From positions 372,001-436,000 of the forward strand of contig NZ_LNSG01000001.1 of the NCBI RefSeq assembly GCF_001468395.1: a stretch of DNA of 64,000 bases, in the 5' to 3' direction. Positions within the stretch are counted from its first letter, which is position 1. The number at the start of each line of letters is the position of its first letter. Of the stretch, positions 19,538 through 27,419 are shown one piece after another. Below the pieces are notes generated by a model. It was not told the DNA's origin and did not search any database. It worked only from the letters and a program-made list of their open reading frames with translations. The translations under genes and the position numbers were made by a program. This DNA comes from Sphingopyxis sp. H073. Lineage in GTDB: Bacteria; Pseudomonadota; Alphaproteobacteria; Sphingomonadales; Sphingomonadaceae.

Positions 19538-20141
19538 GAAGCTCGTGCATATCGTCGACGACGAGGAGGCGATCCGGCGTTCGGCGAGCTTCATGCTCAA
19601 GACCTCTGGCTATGCCGTGGAGACCTGGGCCAATGGCGTCGCTTTCCTGAAAGAAATCCGGCATGTCTCCGAAGGCTGCATCCTGCTCGATGTGCGCATG
19701 CCCGAGATGGACGGGCTCGAAGTCCAGCAGGCCTTGCTCGAGCGGGGGGTCACCATGCCGGTGATCATGCTCACCGGCCATGCCGACGTATCGATCGCGG
19801 TGCGCACGATGAAGGCCGGCGCGGTCGATTTTCTGGAAAAGCCCTTCGAGAAGGCGGTACTCATCGCCTCGATCGAAGCCGCTTTCGCTCGCATGGAGGC
19901 GGCGGAAGGCGCGGCGGCACGCTCTGCCGAGGCCGAGGTGGTGCTTGGCATCCTGACGCCGCGCGAGCGCGAGGTTCTTGAAGGTCTCGCGCAGGGGCTG
20001 CCCAACAAGACGATCGCCTACGATCTCGGCATCTCGCCGCGCACGGTCGAGGTTCACCGCGCCAACCTCATGGCGAAGCTCGAAGTCCGCAGTCTCTCGG
20101 ACGCGCTGCGACTCGCCTTCGCCGCCGGGCTCGGCGCCTGA
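19524..20141 (+). CDS. fixJ: Response regulator FixJ
   Basis: The protein has 205 residues. The receiver domain has the acidic pair DDE near residue 12, phospho-acceptor D56 (ILLDVRMP), the T/S switch in MLTGHAD and K106 in LEKPF. The C-terminal LuxR-type HTH contains [20 protein letters not shown] and [13 protein letters not shown]. The start overlaps fixL by 14 bases, which is the usual coupled fixLJ layout. In rhizobia, phosphorylated FixJ activates fixK and nifA under low oxygen. Here the likely targets are the neighbouring stress operons. Confidence 0.93.
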   Translation: MMSDRKLVHIVDDEEAIRRSASFMLKTSGYAVETWANGVAFLKEIRHVSEGCILLDVRMPEMDGLEVQQALLERGVTMPVIMLTGHADVSIAVRTMKAGAVDFLEKPFEKAVLIASIEAAFARMEAAEGAAARSAEAEVVLGILTPREREVLEGLAQGLPNKTIAYDLGISPRTVEVHRANLMAKLEVRSLSDALRLAFAAGLGA

Positions 20142-20204
20142 AATCTGCGGACATTACGTAACGACCGCGCTCTTTCCGATGGGTAGATCATTGTCCATCG
20201 GAGG

Positions 20205-20537
20205 ATGGACCGCATGACGACAGGCCGCTGCGAAGACCCTGCGAGGACGATCCGCCGTCCCGCGCCGGACCGCGCCGCGCGCCCGCGGCCGTCTTCTCCC
20301 ACCATCAACCACCTGACGCATCGCGAACTCGAAGTCGTCGACGGTCTCGTGCGCGGTCTCACCAACAAGCAGATCGGACAGGAACTCGGTATCAGCCACC
20401 GCACCGTCGAAATCCATCGGGCACGCCTGATGCGCAAGCTCGGCGCTGCGACGCTTGCCGGGCTTCTCGGCATCGTCCTGCCGCAGCGCGACCGGATCGA
20501 CGCGCTGATCGCCGAACAGGCCAAGGCGCGGGCCTAG
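20205..20537 (+). CDS. Receiver-less LuxR/FixJ-type HTH protein
   Basis: The protein has 110 residues. The first 30 or so are arginine- and proline-rich with no receiver domain. The rest is a complete HTH close to that of FixJ (LTHRELEVVDGLVRGLTNKQ, then SHRTVEIHRARLMRKLG). It lies 63 bases after fixJ, and a degenerate operator-like sequence (20146-20160) is between them. It may bind the same sites without phosphorylation control, as competitor or constitutive activator. That is inference. Confidence 0.8.
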   Translation: MDRMTTGRCEDPARTIRRPAPDRAARPRPSSPTINHLTHRELEVVDGLVRGLTNKQIGQELGISHRTVEIHRARLMRKLGAATLAGLLGIVLPQRDRIDALIAEQAKARA

Positions 20538-21853
20538 ACCTTCCCCGCGGCAAGGAAGAAAAAGAAGAGCAGGGTGGCCGCTGCCATCACCGCAGTCGCC
20601 GCCCAGCCTGACCAGAGCTGCCGCCGCGAAATCCGGAGGCGCCCCATCGCACGCGGATTGCGCGCAATCAGCATCATCACGACCATGAGCGGCGCGGCCA
20701 GCACGCCATTGACGACCGCGGCCCAGTAAAGCGCGCGCGCGGGGTCGATCCCGATCGCCGAGAGCGAAGACCCCGCGAGCGTCGTCGCGGCGATCGTGCC
20801 GTAGAAGAGCCGGGCGGAAAGCGGCTTGGCGTCGAGGCTGCCCGCCATGCCCGCCATCTCGGTCACCGCATAGGCGGCCGATCCCGCGAGCACGGGAACG
20901 GCGAGAAGGCCGGTGCCGATGATCCCGAGCGCGAACATCGCGAAGGCGAACACCCCCGCGACCGGGCGCAGCGCTTCTGCCGCCTGCGCCGATGTCGCGA
21001 TGTCGCGCACACCCTCCGCATGCAGCGTCGCCGCGGTCGCGAAGACGATCGCAAGCGAGATCGCCGTGCTCAGTGCCATGCCGGTCAGCGTGTCGATACG
21101 GATGCGCTTGAGCTCGGGGCCCGCCGCGGCCGGCGTCAGGCACAGCGGTTTTGCATGATGGCGATGCTGTTCCTCGATTTCCTGCCCGGCCTGCCAGAAG
21201 AAGAGATAGGGGCTGATCGTCGTCCCGAGGATCGCGACGAAGGCGGTGGCATAGGCGGCGTTGAGCTCAATATCGGGTATCACCATCGACCCGAGCGCCT
21301 GGCTCCAGGGGACATGGACGACGAACAGCACCGCGACATAGGTGAAGAGGGTGAGGGTCGTCCATTTGAGGATCGCGGCATAGCGTGGATAGCTGAGTCC
21401 CACCTCGAGGACGATGCTGAGGATGCCGAACAGCAGGGTGTAGAGCCCGGCATTGCCGCCGGCCAGCAGCGCCAGCGCCGCGCCCATGGCGCCGAGATCG
21501 GCGCCGAGGTTGATGATGTTCGCCACCAGCAGGAGCGATACCATCGACCACAGTAGCGGGCGCGGATAGTGCCGCCGCAGATTGCGGGCGATCCCCGCTC
21601 CGGTGACCCGCCCGATCTCGGCGGCGATGCCCTGGATTGCAACCATCAACGGGAAGCTGAGCACGAAGGTCCAGGACAGGCGATAGCCGAAGGCCGCGCC
21701 GATCTGACTATGCGTCCCGATCCCGCTCGGATCGTCGTCGGCGGCGCCGGCGATCAGCCCCGGGCCGAGCGCGCGAAGAAATTCTCTCGGGCTCGGCCTG
21801 GGCGCTGCCGATGCGGCGGGAGCCCTTACGTCCTCGTCACTGGTGATCGGCAT
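20534..21853 (-). CDS. Nramp-related metal ion transporter
   Basis: The protein has 439 residues and about 11 transmembrane helices. The helix-1 region reads DDDPSGIGTHSQIGAAFGY in place of the canonical DPGN metal-binding motif. The helix-6 region reads SPYLFFWQAGQEIEE and lacks the metal-ligand methionine of true Mn/Fe Nramps. This pattern is that of Nramp-related transporters, some of which carry Mg2+. The MgtC-domain neighbour 58 bases upstream fits this. It is the last gene of the YdcH-DksA-MgtC-Nramp operon. The start is placed at MPITSDEDVR because longer versions overlap the neighbour. Confidence 0.83.
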   Translation of the reverse strand: MPITSDEDVRAPAASAAPRPSPREFLRALGPGLIAGAADDDPSGIGTHSQIGAAFGYRLSWTFVLSFPLMVAIQGIAAEIGRVTGAGIARNLRRHYPRPLLWSMVSLLLVANIINLGADLGAMGAALALLAGGNAGLYTLLFGILSIVLEVGLSYPRYAAILKWTTLTLFTYVAVLFVVHVPWSQALGSMVIPDIELNAAYATAFVAILGTTISPYLFFWQAGQEIEEQHRHHAKPLCLTPAAAGPELKRIRIDTLTGMALSTAISLAIVFATAATLHAEGVRDIATSAQAAEALRPVAGVFAFAMFALGIIGTGLLAVPVLAGSAAYAVTEMAGMAGSLDAKPLSARLFYGTIAATTLAGSSLSAIGIDPARALYWAAVVNGVLAAPLMVVMMLIARNPRAMGRLRISRRQLWSGWAATAVMAAATLLFFFFLAAGKV

Positions 21854-21911
21854 GGATGGTCTTTCTTTTCGGACGTTCGCGTCCGCGACGGCCTTGATCG
21901 GTATTTGGACT

Positions 21912-23189
21912 TCAAGAGAGCAGGATCGGGACAAGCATGAGGCTCGCCGCGACGCTGAGGACGAGCGGCAGCGCAAGCTTCCACCCCTTCCGCCAGCCGG
22001 CGATCGCCAAGGCGGTCGCGCCCTTGAACAAGGTGTTGGCGAGAACCGGGGCGACGATCACGATCGTCGCGAGCTGGCCCTTGAGCAGGCCGTGGGGAAG
22101 CGAGCCGACGGCGATGATTGCCGAGTCGACGTCGGCCAGTCCCGAGAGTGCGATGACGAGCGCGAGGCCGCGCTCGCCGACCATCGCCATCATCCAGCGT
22201 GCGGCGACGGTCAGCAGCATGACGAGCAGCATCAGGCCGATCGCCGGGGCGAGGCGGAACGGGTTCTTGAGTTCGACGGGGCGGTCGGTGGCGCTGGTAT
22301 CGCGCCGGCTGCGCAACGCAAGGAATATCGCTCCACCACTCACCAGCGCCGCGGGCGCGGCAATCCAGCCGAATTCGGGCATGGCCGCCGGCGCCAGTAC
22401 GGCGCTCAGGATTGCCGCGCGGATGAGCATCACCGCCGATGCGGCGCCGATCCCGGCGATCGCCATCGCTTCGCTTTCCTCGCCGTCGCGCACCCGCATC
22501 GCGAGTGCCGCAGTGACCGCCGTCGAGGAGACCATCGCGCCGGTTGCAGCCATGACGAGCGTGCCGCGCGAGGCACCGTAGCGCTTGGCGGCAATATAGC
22601 CGAGAAAGGAGAAGCCCGAGACAAAGACCACGACCATCCAGAGCTGACGCGGATTCCAGGCGTCATAGGGACCGAAGCGCTGGTCGGGCAGCAAGGGCAG
22701 GATGGCGAGCGCGATCAGCGCAAAGCGGACGATCGCCCCGACCTCGACATCGCTGAGCCCCGCGACCCAGCGATGCAACTTGTCGCGAAGCGCGAGCACC
22801 AGCGTCAGCGCTACGGCAATCACCGTCGCCATCTCGCTTCGACCGCTCGCGGCGAGATAACCGCAGCCGAGCGTAATGAGCGCGGCGAGACTCGTTGTCC
22901 CGCTGAGCTGGTCGGGCGCCCGCGCGCTCTTCGCATAGCCGATGAGGATGAGGATCGCTGCTGCGCCGGAGACGATCGCGGCCATAGCCGGGGCGGGGGC
23001 TGCGGTGACCGCCGCCATACCGCCCGCGAGGCCGAACAGGGCAAAGGTTCGCACGCCCGCGAAACGGCTGCCCGCGGCTTCGTTGCGCAGGCTCCAGCCG
23101 CGCTGGACGCCGACGAGCAGCCCAAGAAAAAGCGCAAGCCCGATGCCGGCGAGCGGTTGCAACTGGGCGCATCGAAAGGACTCGATCAT
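21912..23189 (-). CDS. MgtC-domain / DUF4010 membrane protein
   Basis: The protein has 425 residues. The N-terminal MgtC/SapB-type region (LAGIGLALFLGLLVGVQRGW, then NEAAGSRFAGVRTFALFGLAGG) is followed by a long multi-helix DUF4010 region with SGLADVDSAI near the end. MgtC proteins link magnesium limitation and ATP homeostasis. DUF4010 members are uncharacterised. It starts 22 bases after the DksA/TraR-like gene and precedes the Nramp-related transporter. Confidence 0.85.
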   Translation of the reverse strand: MIESFRCAQLQPLAGIGLALFLGLLVGVQRGWSLRNEAAGSRFAGVRTFALFGLAGGMAAVTAAPAPAMAAIVSGAAAILILIGYAKSARAPDQLSGTTSLAALITLGCGYLAASGRSEMATVIAVALTLVLALRDKLHRWVAGLSDVEVGAIVRFALIALAILPLLPDQRFGPYDAWNPRQLWMVVVFVSGFSFLGYIAAKRYGASRGTLVMAATGAMVSSTAVTAALAMRVRDGEESEAMAIAGIGAASAVMLIRAAILSAVLAPAAMPEFGWIAAPAALVSGGAIFLALRSRRDTSATDRPVELKNPFRLAPAIGLMLLVMLLTVAARWMMAMVGERGLALVIALSGLADVDSAIIAVGSLPHGLLKGQLATIVIVAPVLANTLFKGATALAIAGWRKGWKLALPLVLSVAASLMLVPILLS

Positions 23190-23211
23190 GTCGCTCACCC
23201 GGCGCGGAGGT

Positions 23212-23544
23212 TCAGCCGCCGCCAAACTCGCGCTCGCATTCGATGCAATGCGCGGCGTGCGGAACGGCTTCGAGGCGCGCGGCATCGATCGGTATGCCGC
23301 ATGCGGTGCAGAGGCCGTAATGGCCTGCATCGAGCCGGGCAATCGCGAGCCGGACTGCCTTCATCTCCGCCGCTGCCGCGCTTTGCTGTGCATCGATCGT
23401 TTCGTCATCTTCGCGTTCGATTGCCTGCTCGCCCGAATCGTCGTCGAGCGGCACGCGCTGCTGGCTTTCCAGCCGTTCGACCTGCGCTGCGAGCCGGTCG
23501 AGGCGCGCGACCAGGCCGGCGCGTATTTCGGACAGATTATGCAT
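23212..23544 (-). CDS. TraR/DksA-family zinc-finger protein
   Basis: The protein has 110 residues. A coiled-coil region (residues 5-75) is followed by a C4 zinc finger, CTACGIPIDAARLE ... HCIECEREFG. This is the DksA/TraR/YbiI pattern. Such proteins bind the RNA polymerase secondary channel and modulate transcription, often with ppGpp. The start overlaps the YdcH stop by one base (TGATG), so the two are coupled. Confidence 0.88.
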   Translation of the reverse strand: MHNLSEIRAGLVARLDRLAAQVERLESQQRVPLDDDSGEQAIEREDDETIDAQQSAAAAEMKAVRLAIARLDAGHYGLCTACGIPIDAARLEAVPHAAHCIECEREFGGG

Positions 23545-23792
23545 CAGCCATTCTCCTCGACCGCAATGAGCGCGGCGATTTCGTCGAGGATGAACAGCCG
23601 CCTCTTCTTGAGTTCCTCCAGCTCGTCGTCGGCGAGTGCGGCAAGGCAGGCTTCCACGCGCTGAATCTGGCTCTGAAGGTCATGATGCTCTTCGGCAAGC
23701 TGACGATAGTTCGCGCTGGAGAGCTTGAGCGCATGCAGCGCTGGCCCGTGGTCAGGAAATAACGTGTGAAGGTCGTGACCAGATTCGCTCAT
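23544..23792 (-). CDS. YdcH family (DUF465) small coiled-coil protein
   Basis: The protein has 82 residues starting MSESGHDLHTLFPDHGPALH. FPxH-type heads and long helices (NYRQLAEEHHDLQSQIQRVE ... LKKRRLFILDEI) are typical of DUF465/YdcH. Function is unknown, though it often goes with stress genes. It is first in the four-gene operon. A longer frame upstream includes non-conserved arginine-rich sequence and was not used. Confidence 0.85.
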   Translation of the reverse strand: MSESGHDLHTLFPDHGPALHALKLSSANYRQLAEEHHDLQSQIQRVEACLAALADDELEELKKRRLFILDEIAALIAVEENG

Positions 23793-23924
23793 CTTCGGTC
23801 CTTTCGTGATGGATTTGCCTCCCAAATTGCGCCCGGACACTTCGCCTGTCGCTACGCAATAGCCCTTACGCTCGGCGTAGCTCCGGCGGCCGACGCCATC
23901 CGGCCGCGCTCCAGATGAAAGGTG

Positions 23925-23940
23925 TACGTACAGTTGCGTA
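23925..23940. promoter_or_regulatory. Island operator copy 4 (between YdcH operon and fnr)
   Basis: TACGTACAGTTGCGTA fits the dyad. It lies 133 bases upstream of the YdcH start on the minus strand and 131 bases upstream of the fnr start on the plus strand, so it is almost exactly midway between the divergent genes and could control both. Confidence 0.6.
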
Positions 23941-24070
23941 ATCACCTCTGCGCGACGACTCGCTATCCGGACTGCATGGGGATTCAGCAAAATCCATTCC
24001 GCTACCAGGGAGGCCACCGCCCGACACGGGCCCCGAGCGCCGTTCGCGCGTCACTTGCCGGAGCACGGCA

Positions 24071-24754
24071 ATGAGCGATTGCGCGTCCTGCGCCGTGCGC
24101 TGCCGCGCCATCTGCGCCAGCCTCGCGGTCGACGAAGCCGCCGAACTTGGCCGCATTGGCCGTCGGCAGCGTGTGAGGGCGGGTCACACCCTGCTATGGG
24201 AAGGCGACGAAGCGCCGACGGTCGCGAATGTCCTGTCGGGGGTGCTCAAGCTCGTCGTGGCCACCGCCGATGGCCGCGAACAGATCGTTGGCCTGGTCTT
24301 CCCTTCCGATTTTATCGGCCGCCCGTTCGGCAAGCAAAGCCCTTACCGGGTGACCGCCATGACCGACGCCGAGGTCTGCATCTTCAATCGCCATCAGTTC
24401 GACGACTTCGCGGGCCGCCACCCGCATTTGCAAAAAAAGCTTCTCCACCGCACCCTCGACGAACTCGATCGGGCGCGGCACTGGATGATGCTGCTAGGCC
24501 GCAAATCGGCGTCCGAGAAGGTCGCCTCCTTTCTGCTCGATATGGAAGAACGGCTCCCCGGTGCCGCCGACGGTGCGTCTGGCGGCTTCGAGCTGCCCTT
24601 CGGTCGCCAGCAGATCGCCGACATATTGGGGCTGACCATCGAGACGACTTGCCGCCAGCTCACGCGCATGCGCAGCGACGGCCTCGTTGACCTTCCCTCG
24701 AGGCGCGCGGTGCGGATCAACGACCGGGCGCGAGTGGCTGCGATGGCCGGCTGA
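24071..24754 (+). CDS. fnr: Fnr-type oxygen-responsive regulator (Crp/Fnr family)
   Basis: The protein has 227 residues. The N-terminus has cysteines at 4, 7, 11 and 15 (CASCAVRCRAIC), plus C103 in AEVCIF. This gives the C-x2-C-x7-C plus central cysteine arrangement that binds a 4Fe-4S cluster in Fnr/FnrL proteins. The cNMP-like fold is followed by an HTH with LPFGRQQIADILGLTIETTC. It should activate or repress genes under low oxygen. It is 4 bases upstream of the L,D-transpeptidase start, so the two are probably cotranscribed. Confidence 0.9.
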   Translation: MSDCASCAVRCRAICASLAVDEAAELGRIGRRQRVRAGHTLLWEGDEAPTVANVLSGVLKLVVATADGREQIVGLVFPSDFIGRPFGKQSPYRVTAMTDAEVCIFNRHQFDDFAGRHPHLQKKLLHRTLDELDRARHWMMLLGRKSASEKVASFLLDMEERLPGAADGASGGFELPFGRQQIADILGLTIETTCRQLTRMRSDGLVDLPSRRAVRINDRARVAAMAG

Positions 24755-24758
24755 GACA

Positions 24759-25736
24759 ATGGGAGCTTGCGCGAAGCTGGCCGGAAGGGCGGCGCTGCTG
24801 CTGGGGGCTGCGCTGCTGCTGCCACTCGCGGCGTCGGGCGAGCCCACTGGACCGCACGGGAGCGTTGGCGAGGCGGCCGAGCGATTGAAGCCCGGAGAGT
24901 ATATCTGGGCGCCCGAGATCGCCCCGCGCGGCCCCCTGATGATGATCGTGAGCCTCGCGACCCAGCGTGGCACCCTCTATCGCAATGGCGTCCCGATCGC
25001 GATCACCACCGTCTCGACGGGCAAGGCGGGCCATGAAACCCCGACCGGTGTCTTCACGATCCTTCAGCGCGACGCCGATCATCGCTCGAACCTCTACGAC
25101 GATGCGCCCATGCCCTATATGCAGCGGCTGACCTGGGGCGGAGTTGCGCTACATGGCGGCACCTTGCCGGGCTATCCTGCTTCGCACGGCTGCATCCGGC
25201 TGCCGCAGGCCTTTGCCCGCCTGCTCTATGGCGTGACGCGGCTCGGGATGACGGTCATCGTCACCGAGGCCGCAGTCGTTCCGCGCGCAGCTCCCGGCGA
25301 TTCCCTGCTCCGGACCGGGCCGACGCCGGCAGAGGGGGCGGTGCTATGGGAGCCGGACCGGGTGCCAAGCGGCCCCGTGTCGATCATTGTCAGCGCCGCC
25401 GACCAGCGGCTGCTGGTGCTGCGCAACGGGATGATGATCGGATCGGCGCCCGTGCGCCTCGAAGGCCCGGTTACGGGCACCTCGGCATTCGTCCGCCAGT
25501 CGGACGAATCGGGCGCGGCAGCCTGGCTCGAGGTCCCCATTCCGGAGGCAATTGCCGCCAAGGTGCCGGAGCGCTTCGCAGGGCGCGTCGATATAGCAGC
25601 CGATCTACGCGCGCTGCTTGAGCCTCTCATTACCGTGGGAACCAGCGTTATCGTCACGCCGGACTCGCTTCGCACCTCGAGCCCGCAGCCGGTGGAGATA
25701 CTCGGCGGCGACGAGGGCAGCGCGCCAACGCCCTAA
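24759..25736 (+). CDS. L,D-transpeptidase (YkuD) with a second degenerate domain
   Basis: The protein has 325 residues with an N-terminal signal peptide (LLLGAALLLPLAASGEP). The YkuD domain spans about 50-170 with the catalytic motif ASHGCIRL (C145). A second stretch (about 205-310, SIIVSAADQRLLVLRNG) repeats the start of the YkuD fold but has no SHGC motif. YkuD enzymes form 3-3 crosslinks or attach proteins to peptidoglycan in the periplasm. The start is four bases after the fnr stop codon. Confidence 0.85.
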   Translation: MGACAKLAGRAALLLGAALLLPLAASGEPTGPHGSVGEAAERLKPGEYIWAPEIAPRGPLMMIVSLATQRGTLYRNGVPIAITTVSTGKAGHETPTGVFTILQRDADHRSNLYDDAPMPYMQRLTWGGVALHGGTLPGYPASHGCIRLPQAFARLLYGVTRLGMTVIVTEAAVVPRAAPGDSLLRTGPTPAEGAVLWEPDRVPSGPVSIIVSAADQRLLVLRNGMMIGSAPVRLEGPVTGTSAFVRQSDESGAAAWLEVPIPEAIAAKVPERFAGRVDIAADLRALLEPLITVGTSVIVTPDSLRTSSPQPVEILGGDEGSAPTP

Positions 25737-25839
25737 GGCGTGACCGAATCGGTCCAGCGGCTGAAGGTGAGTGACATTTGTCTGCCCCGGAAGGGGGGCG
25801 GCGGCCGGAACCGCGCCCCAGGCGGCCCGGCGCACGCGT

Positions 25840-26325
25840 CTAGCTGCTGATCTTGATCTTGCGGGCGGGATCGCGCGCCTTCTCGGTCTTCGCGATCTCG
25901 ACGCTGAGCAACCCATGCTTGAACTTCGCCTCGATCTTGTCGGCATCGGCATCCCCGGGCAACGCGATGCGGCGCCGGAAGCTGCCATGGCGCCGCTCGC
26001 TGATCAGACGCCCGTCCTCGCGGCGCTCGGAGGATTCGTCTTTTTCGCTCGCGAGCAGAAGCACTCCGTCGGCGACTTCGAGCTGGATGTCCTTCTCGGT
26101 GAGCCCGGCGAGTTCGGCCGTCAGCTTGTAGGCTGACCCGGTATCGACCAGCTCGACCGCCGGGACCGGACTCACGAGCCGCGGGACATAGCTCAGCAGG
26201 CTGCGGCCGGGGACGGCGAACTCTTCGAACATGCGGTCAAGTTCGCCGCGCAGCCAGTTCATGGCGCCAAGCTCCGCCTGCGCGGGCTGGCTACCCGCGG
26301 TGCGGGTCGGGGTGAGATCATTCAT
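25840..26325 (-). CDS. Hsp20 / alpha-crystallin small heat-shock protein
   Basis: The protein has 161 residues. The alpha-crystallin domain spans about 50-150, with AELAGLTEKDIQLEVADGVL, the GSFRRRIALPGDAD segment and a final AKTEKARDPARKIKIS tail. This is the class-A-like Hsp20 pattern of proteobacteria. It is a holdase chaperone in the cytoplasm. It is divergent from the second BON gene with the island operator between them. Confidence 0.9.
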   Translation of the reverse strand: MNDLTPTRTAGSQPAQAELGAMNWLRGELDRMFEEFAVPGRSLLSYVPRLVSPVPAVELVDTGSAYKLTAELAGLTEKDIQLEVADGVLLLASEKDESSERREDGRLISERRHGSFRRRIALPGDADADKIEAKFKHGLLSVEIAKTEKARDPARKIKISS

Positions 26326-26486
26326 CAGCTTGCTCCTTCTGAAATCGAGAGGGATCGCGGCGGCGGGTTGTGTCCGAGGAACTCTCTCGGAAGGGCCTCA
26401 TCGCCGTAATGCGCCGGTGCGCTATCGGAACCTAGCGAGCAGGCCGCGACGGCAGAATCCGGGAAGCTCCCAAGCGGAGCTCTCCT

Positions 26487-26502
26487 TACGGGAAGTTGCG
26501 AA
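26487..26502. promoter_or_regulatory. Island operator copy 5 (between hsp20 and second BON gene)
   Basis: TACGGGAAGTTGCGAA fits the dyad and lies 120 bases before the BON start and 162 bases from the hsp20 start. The extended sequence CTTACGG....TTGCGAATA is shared with copy 1 before the other BON gene, which suggests a duplicated promoter. Confidence 0.6.
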
Positions 26503-26621
26503 TAAGCCGCCAGCTTCGTCCCCGGTAAGGGTGGCCATAATCGCCCGGCGGCTCCTTGCCAGCGCTCGGCGGGCGTCGGTCCGCTCGCAAGGGGGCGGAC
26601 GCCCCTCAAAGGAGAAAGATC

Positions 26622-27281
26622 ATGCCGAACAAGAGTGACGGCCAGCTTCAGGATGACTTGGTCGCCGAGCTCGAATGGGACCCAAGCGTCGATCACGCGG
26701 ATATCGGCGTCTCGGTCAACGACGGCGTCGTGACGCTTGCCGGCTATGTGAAGAGCTTTCCGCAAAAGGTTGCGGCCGAACGCGCCGTGCGGCGCGTCGC
26801 GGGCGTGCGCGCGCTTGCCGAGGAACTGAAGGTGCGCTTCGCGTCCGATCCCAAGACCGCCGATCATGAAATCGCCAGGCGGATCGTCGACATAATCGGC
26901 TGGACGGTCGCGATCCCCGAAGGCCAGATCAAGGTCAAGGTCGAGCATGGTTGGGTCACGCTGAGCGGAACGGTCGATTGGCACTTTATCGCGAAGGAAG
27001 TCGCGCGTGCCGCGGGCCAGATATCGGGGGTCACCGGGGTGTCGAACATGATCAAGGTCGGCGATGTTCCGACCCCTGCCGACGTCAAGGCGCGGATCAT
27101 GGCGGCGTTCAGGCGTCGGGCGGGCCTTGACGCGAGCAGCGTCTCGGTGACGACCGACGGCAGCACGGTGACATTGCGCGGCCGCGTCAAGGCCTGGCGT
27201 GAACGGCGCATGGCAGAGCTCGCGGCCTGGTCGGCGCCCGGCGTGACCGACGTAGAAGATTATCTCGCAGTCGACAGCTGA
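26622..27281 (+). CDS. Triple BON-domain protein, second copy
   Basis: The protein has 219 residues and is colinear with the protein at 8580. It has three BON repeats with GVVTLAG, GWVTLSG and STVTLRG strands, and shared stretches such as WDPSVDHADIGVSV and VKVEHGWVTLSGTVDW. GGAGAAAG precedes the ATG. The function is presumably the same as the paralogue, perhaps with different timing. The divergent hsp20 and the shared operator place it in the stress island. Confidence 0.85.
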   Translation: MPNKSDGQLQDDLVAELEWDPSVDHADIGVSVNDGVVTLAGYVKSFPQKVAAERAVRRVAGVRALAEELKVRFASDPKTADHEIARRIVDIIGWTVAIPEGQIKVKVEHGWVTLSGTVDWHFIAKEVARAAGQISGVTGVSNMIKVGDVPTPADVKARIMAAFRRRAGLDASSVSVTTDGSTVTLRGRVKAWRERRMAELAAWSAPGVTDVEDYLAVDS

Positions 27282-27313
27282 TCCCGCTCGCTCGGGGAAG
27301 AGGCGACCCCCCC

Positions 27314-27347
27314 GCGGCCGTCCGGAAATCCGGGCGGCCGCCTTTCT
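27314..27347 (+). terminator. Rho-independent terminator after second BON gene
   Basis: A 13-bp stem (GCGGCCGTCCGGA with TCCGGGCGGCCGC, one G-U pair) with a two-base minimal loop is followed by CTTTCT. It lies directly before the universal stress protein promoter region, so the BON gene appears to be a single-gene transcript. Confidence 0.75.
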
Positions 27348-27348
27348 A

Positions 27349-27364
27349 TCCGTATCATTGCGCA
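27349..27364 (+). promoter_or_regulatory. Island operator copy 6 (upstream of universal stress gene)
   Basis: TCCGTATCATTGCGCA fits the dyad. It lies 55 bases before the ATG of the universal stress protein gene and just after the terminator of the previous gene. Confidence 0.6.
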
Positions 27365-27419
27365 TATCGGCTTGGGCGGGCGGCACATAGGCTCGGCGAA
27401 GAAACCAAGGAGACGGCTC

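Noticed and set aside
20146..20160. TGCGGACATTACGTA between fixJ and the HTH gene as an eighth operator
   Set aside because: The two CG steps are nine and not ten bases apart, so it does not fit the fixed spacing of the other seven; kept only as a degenerate candidate.
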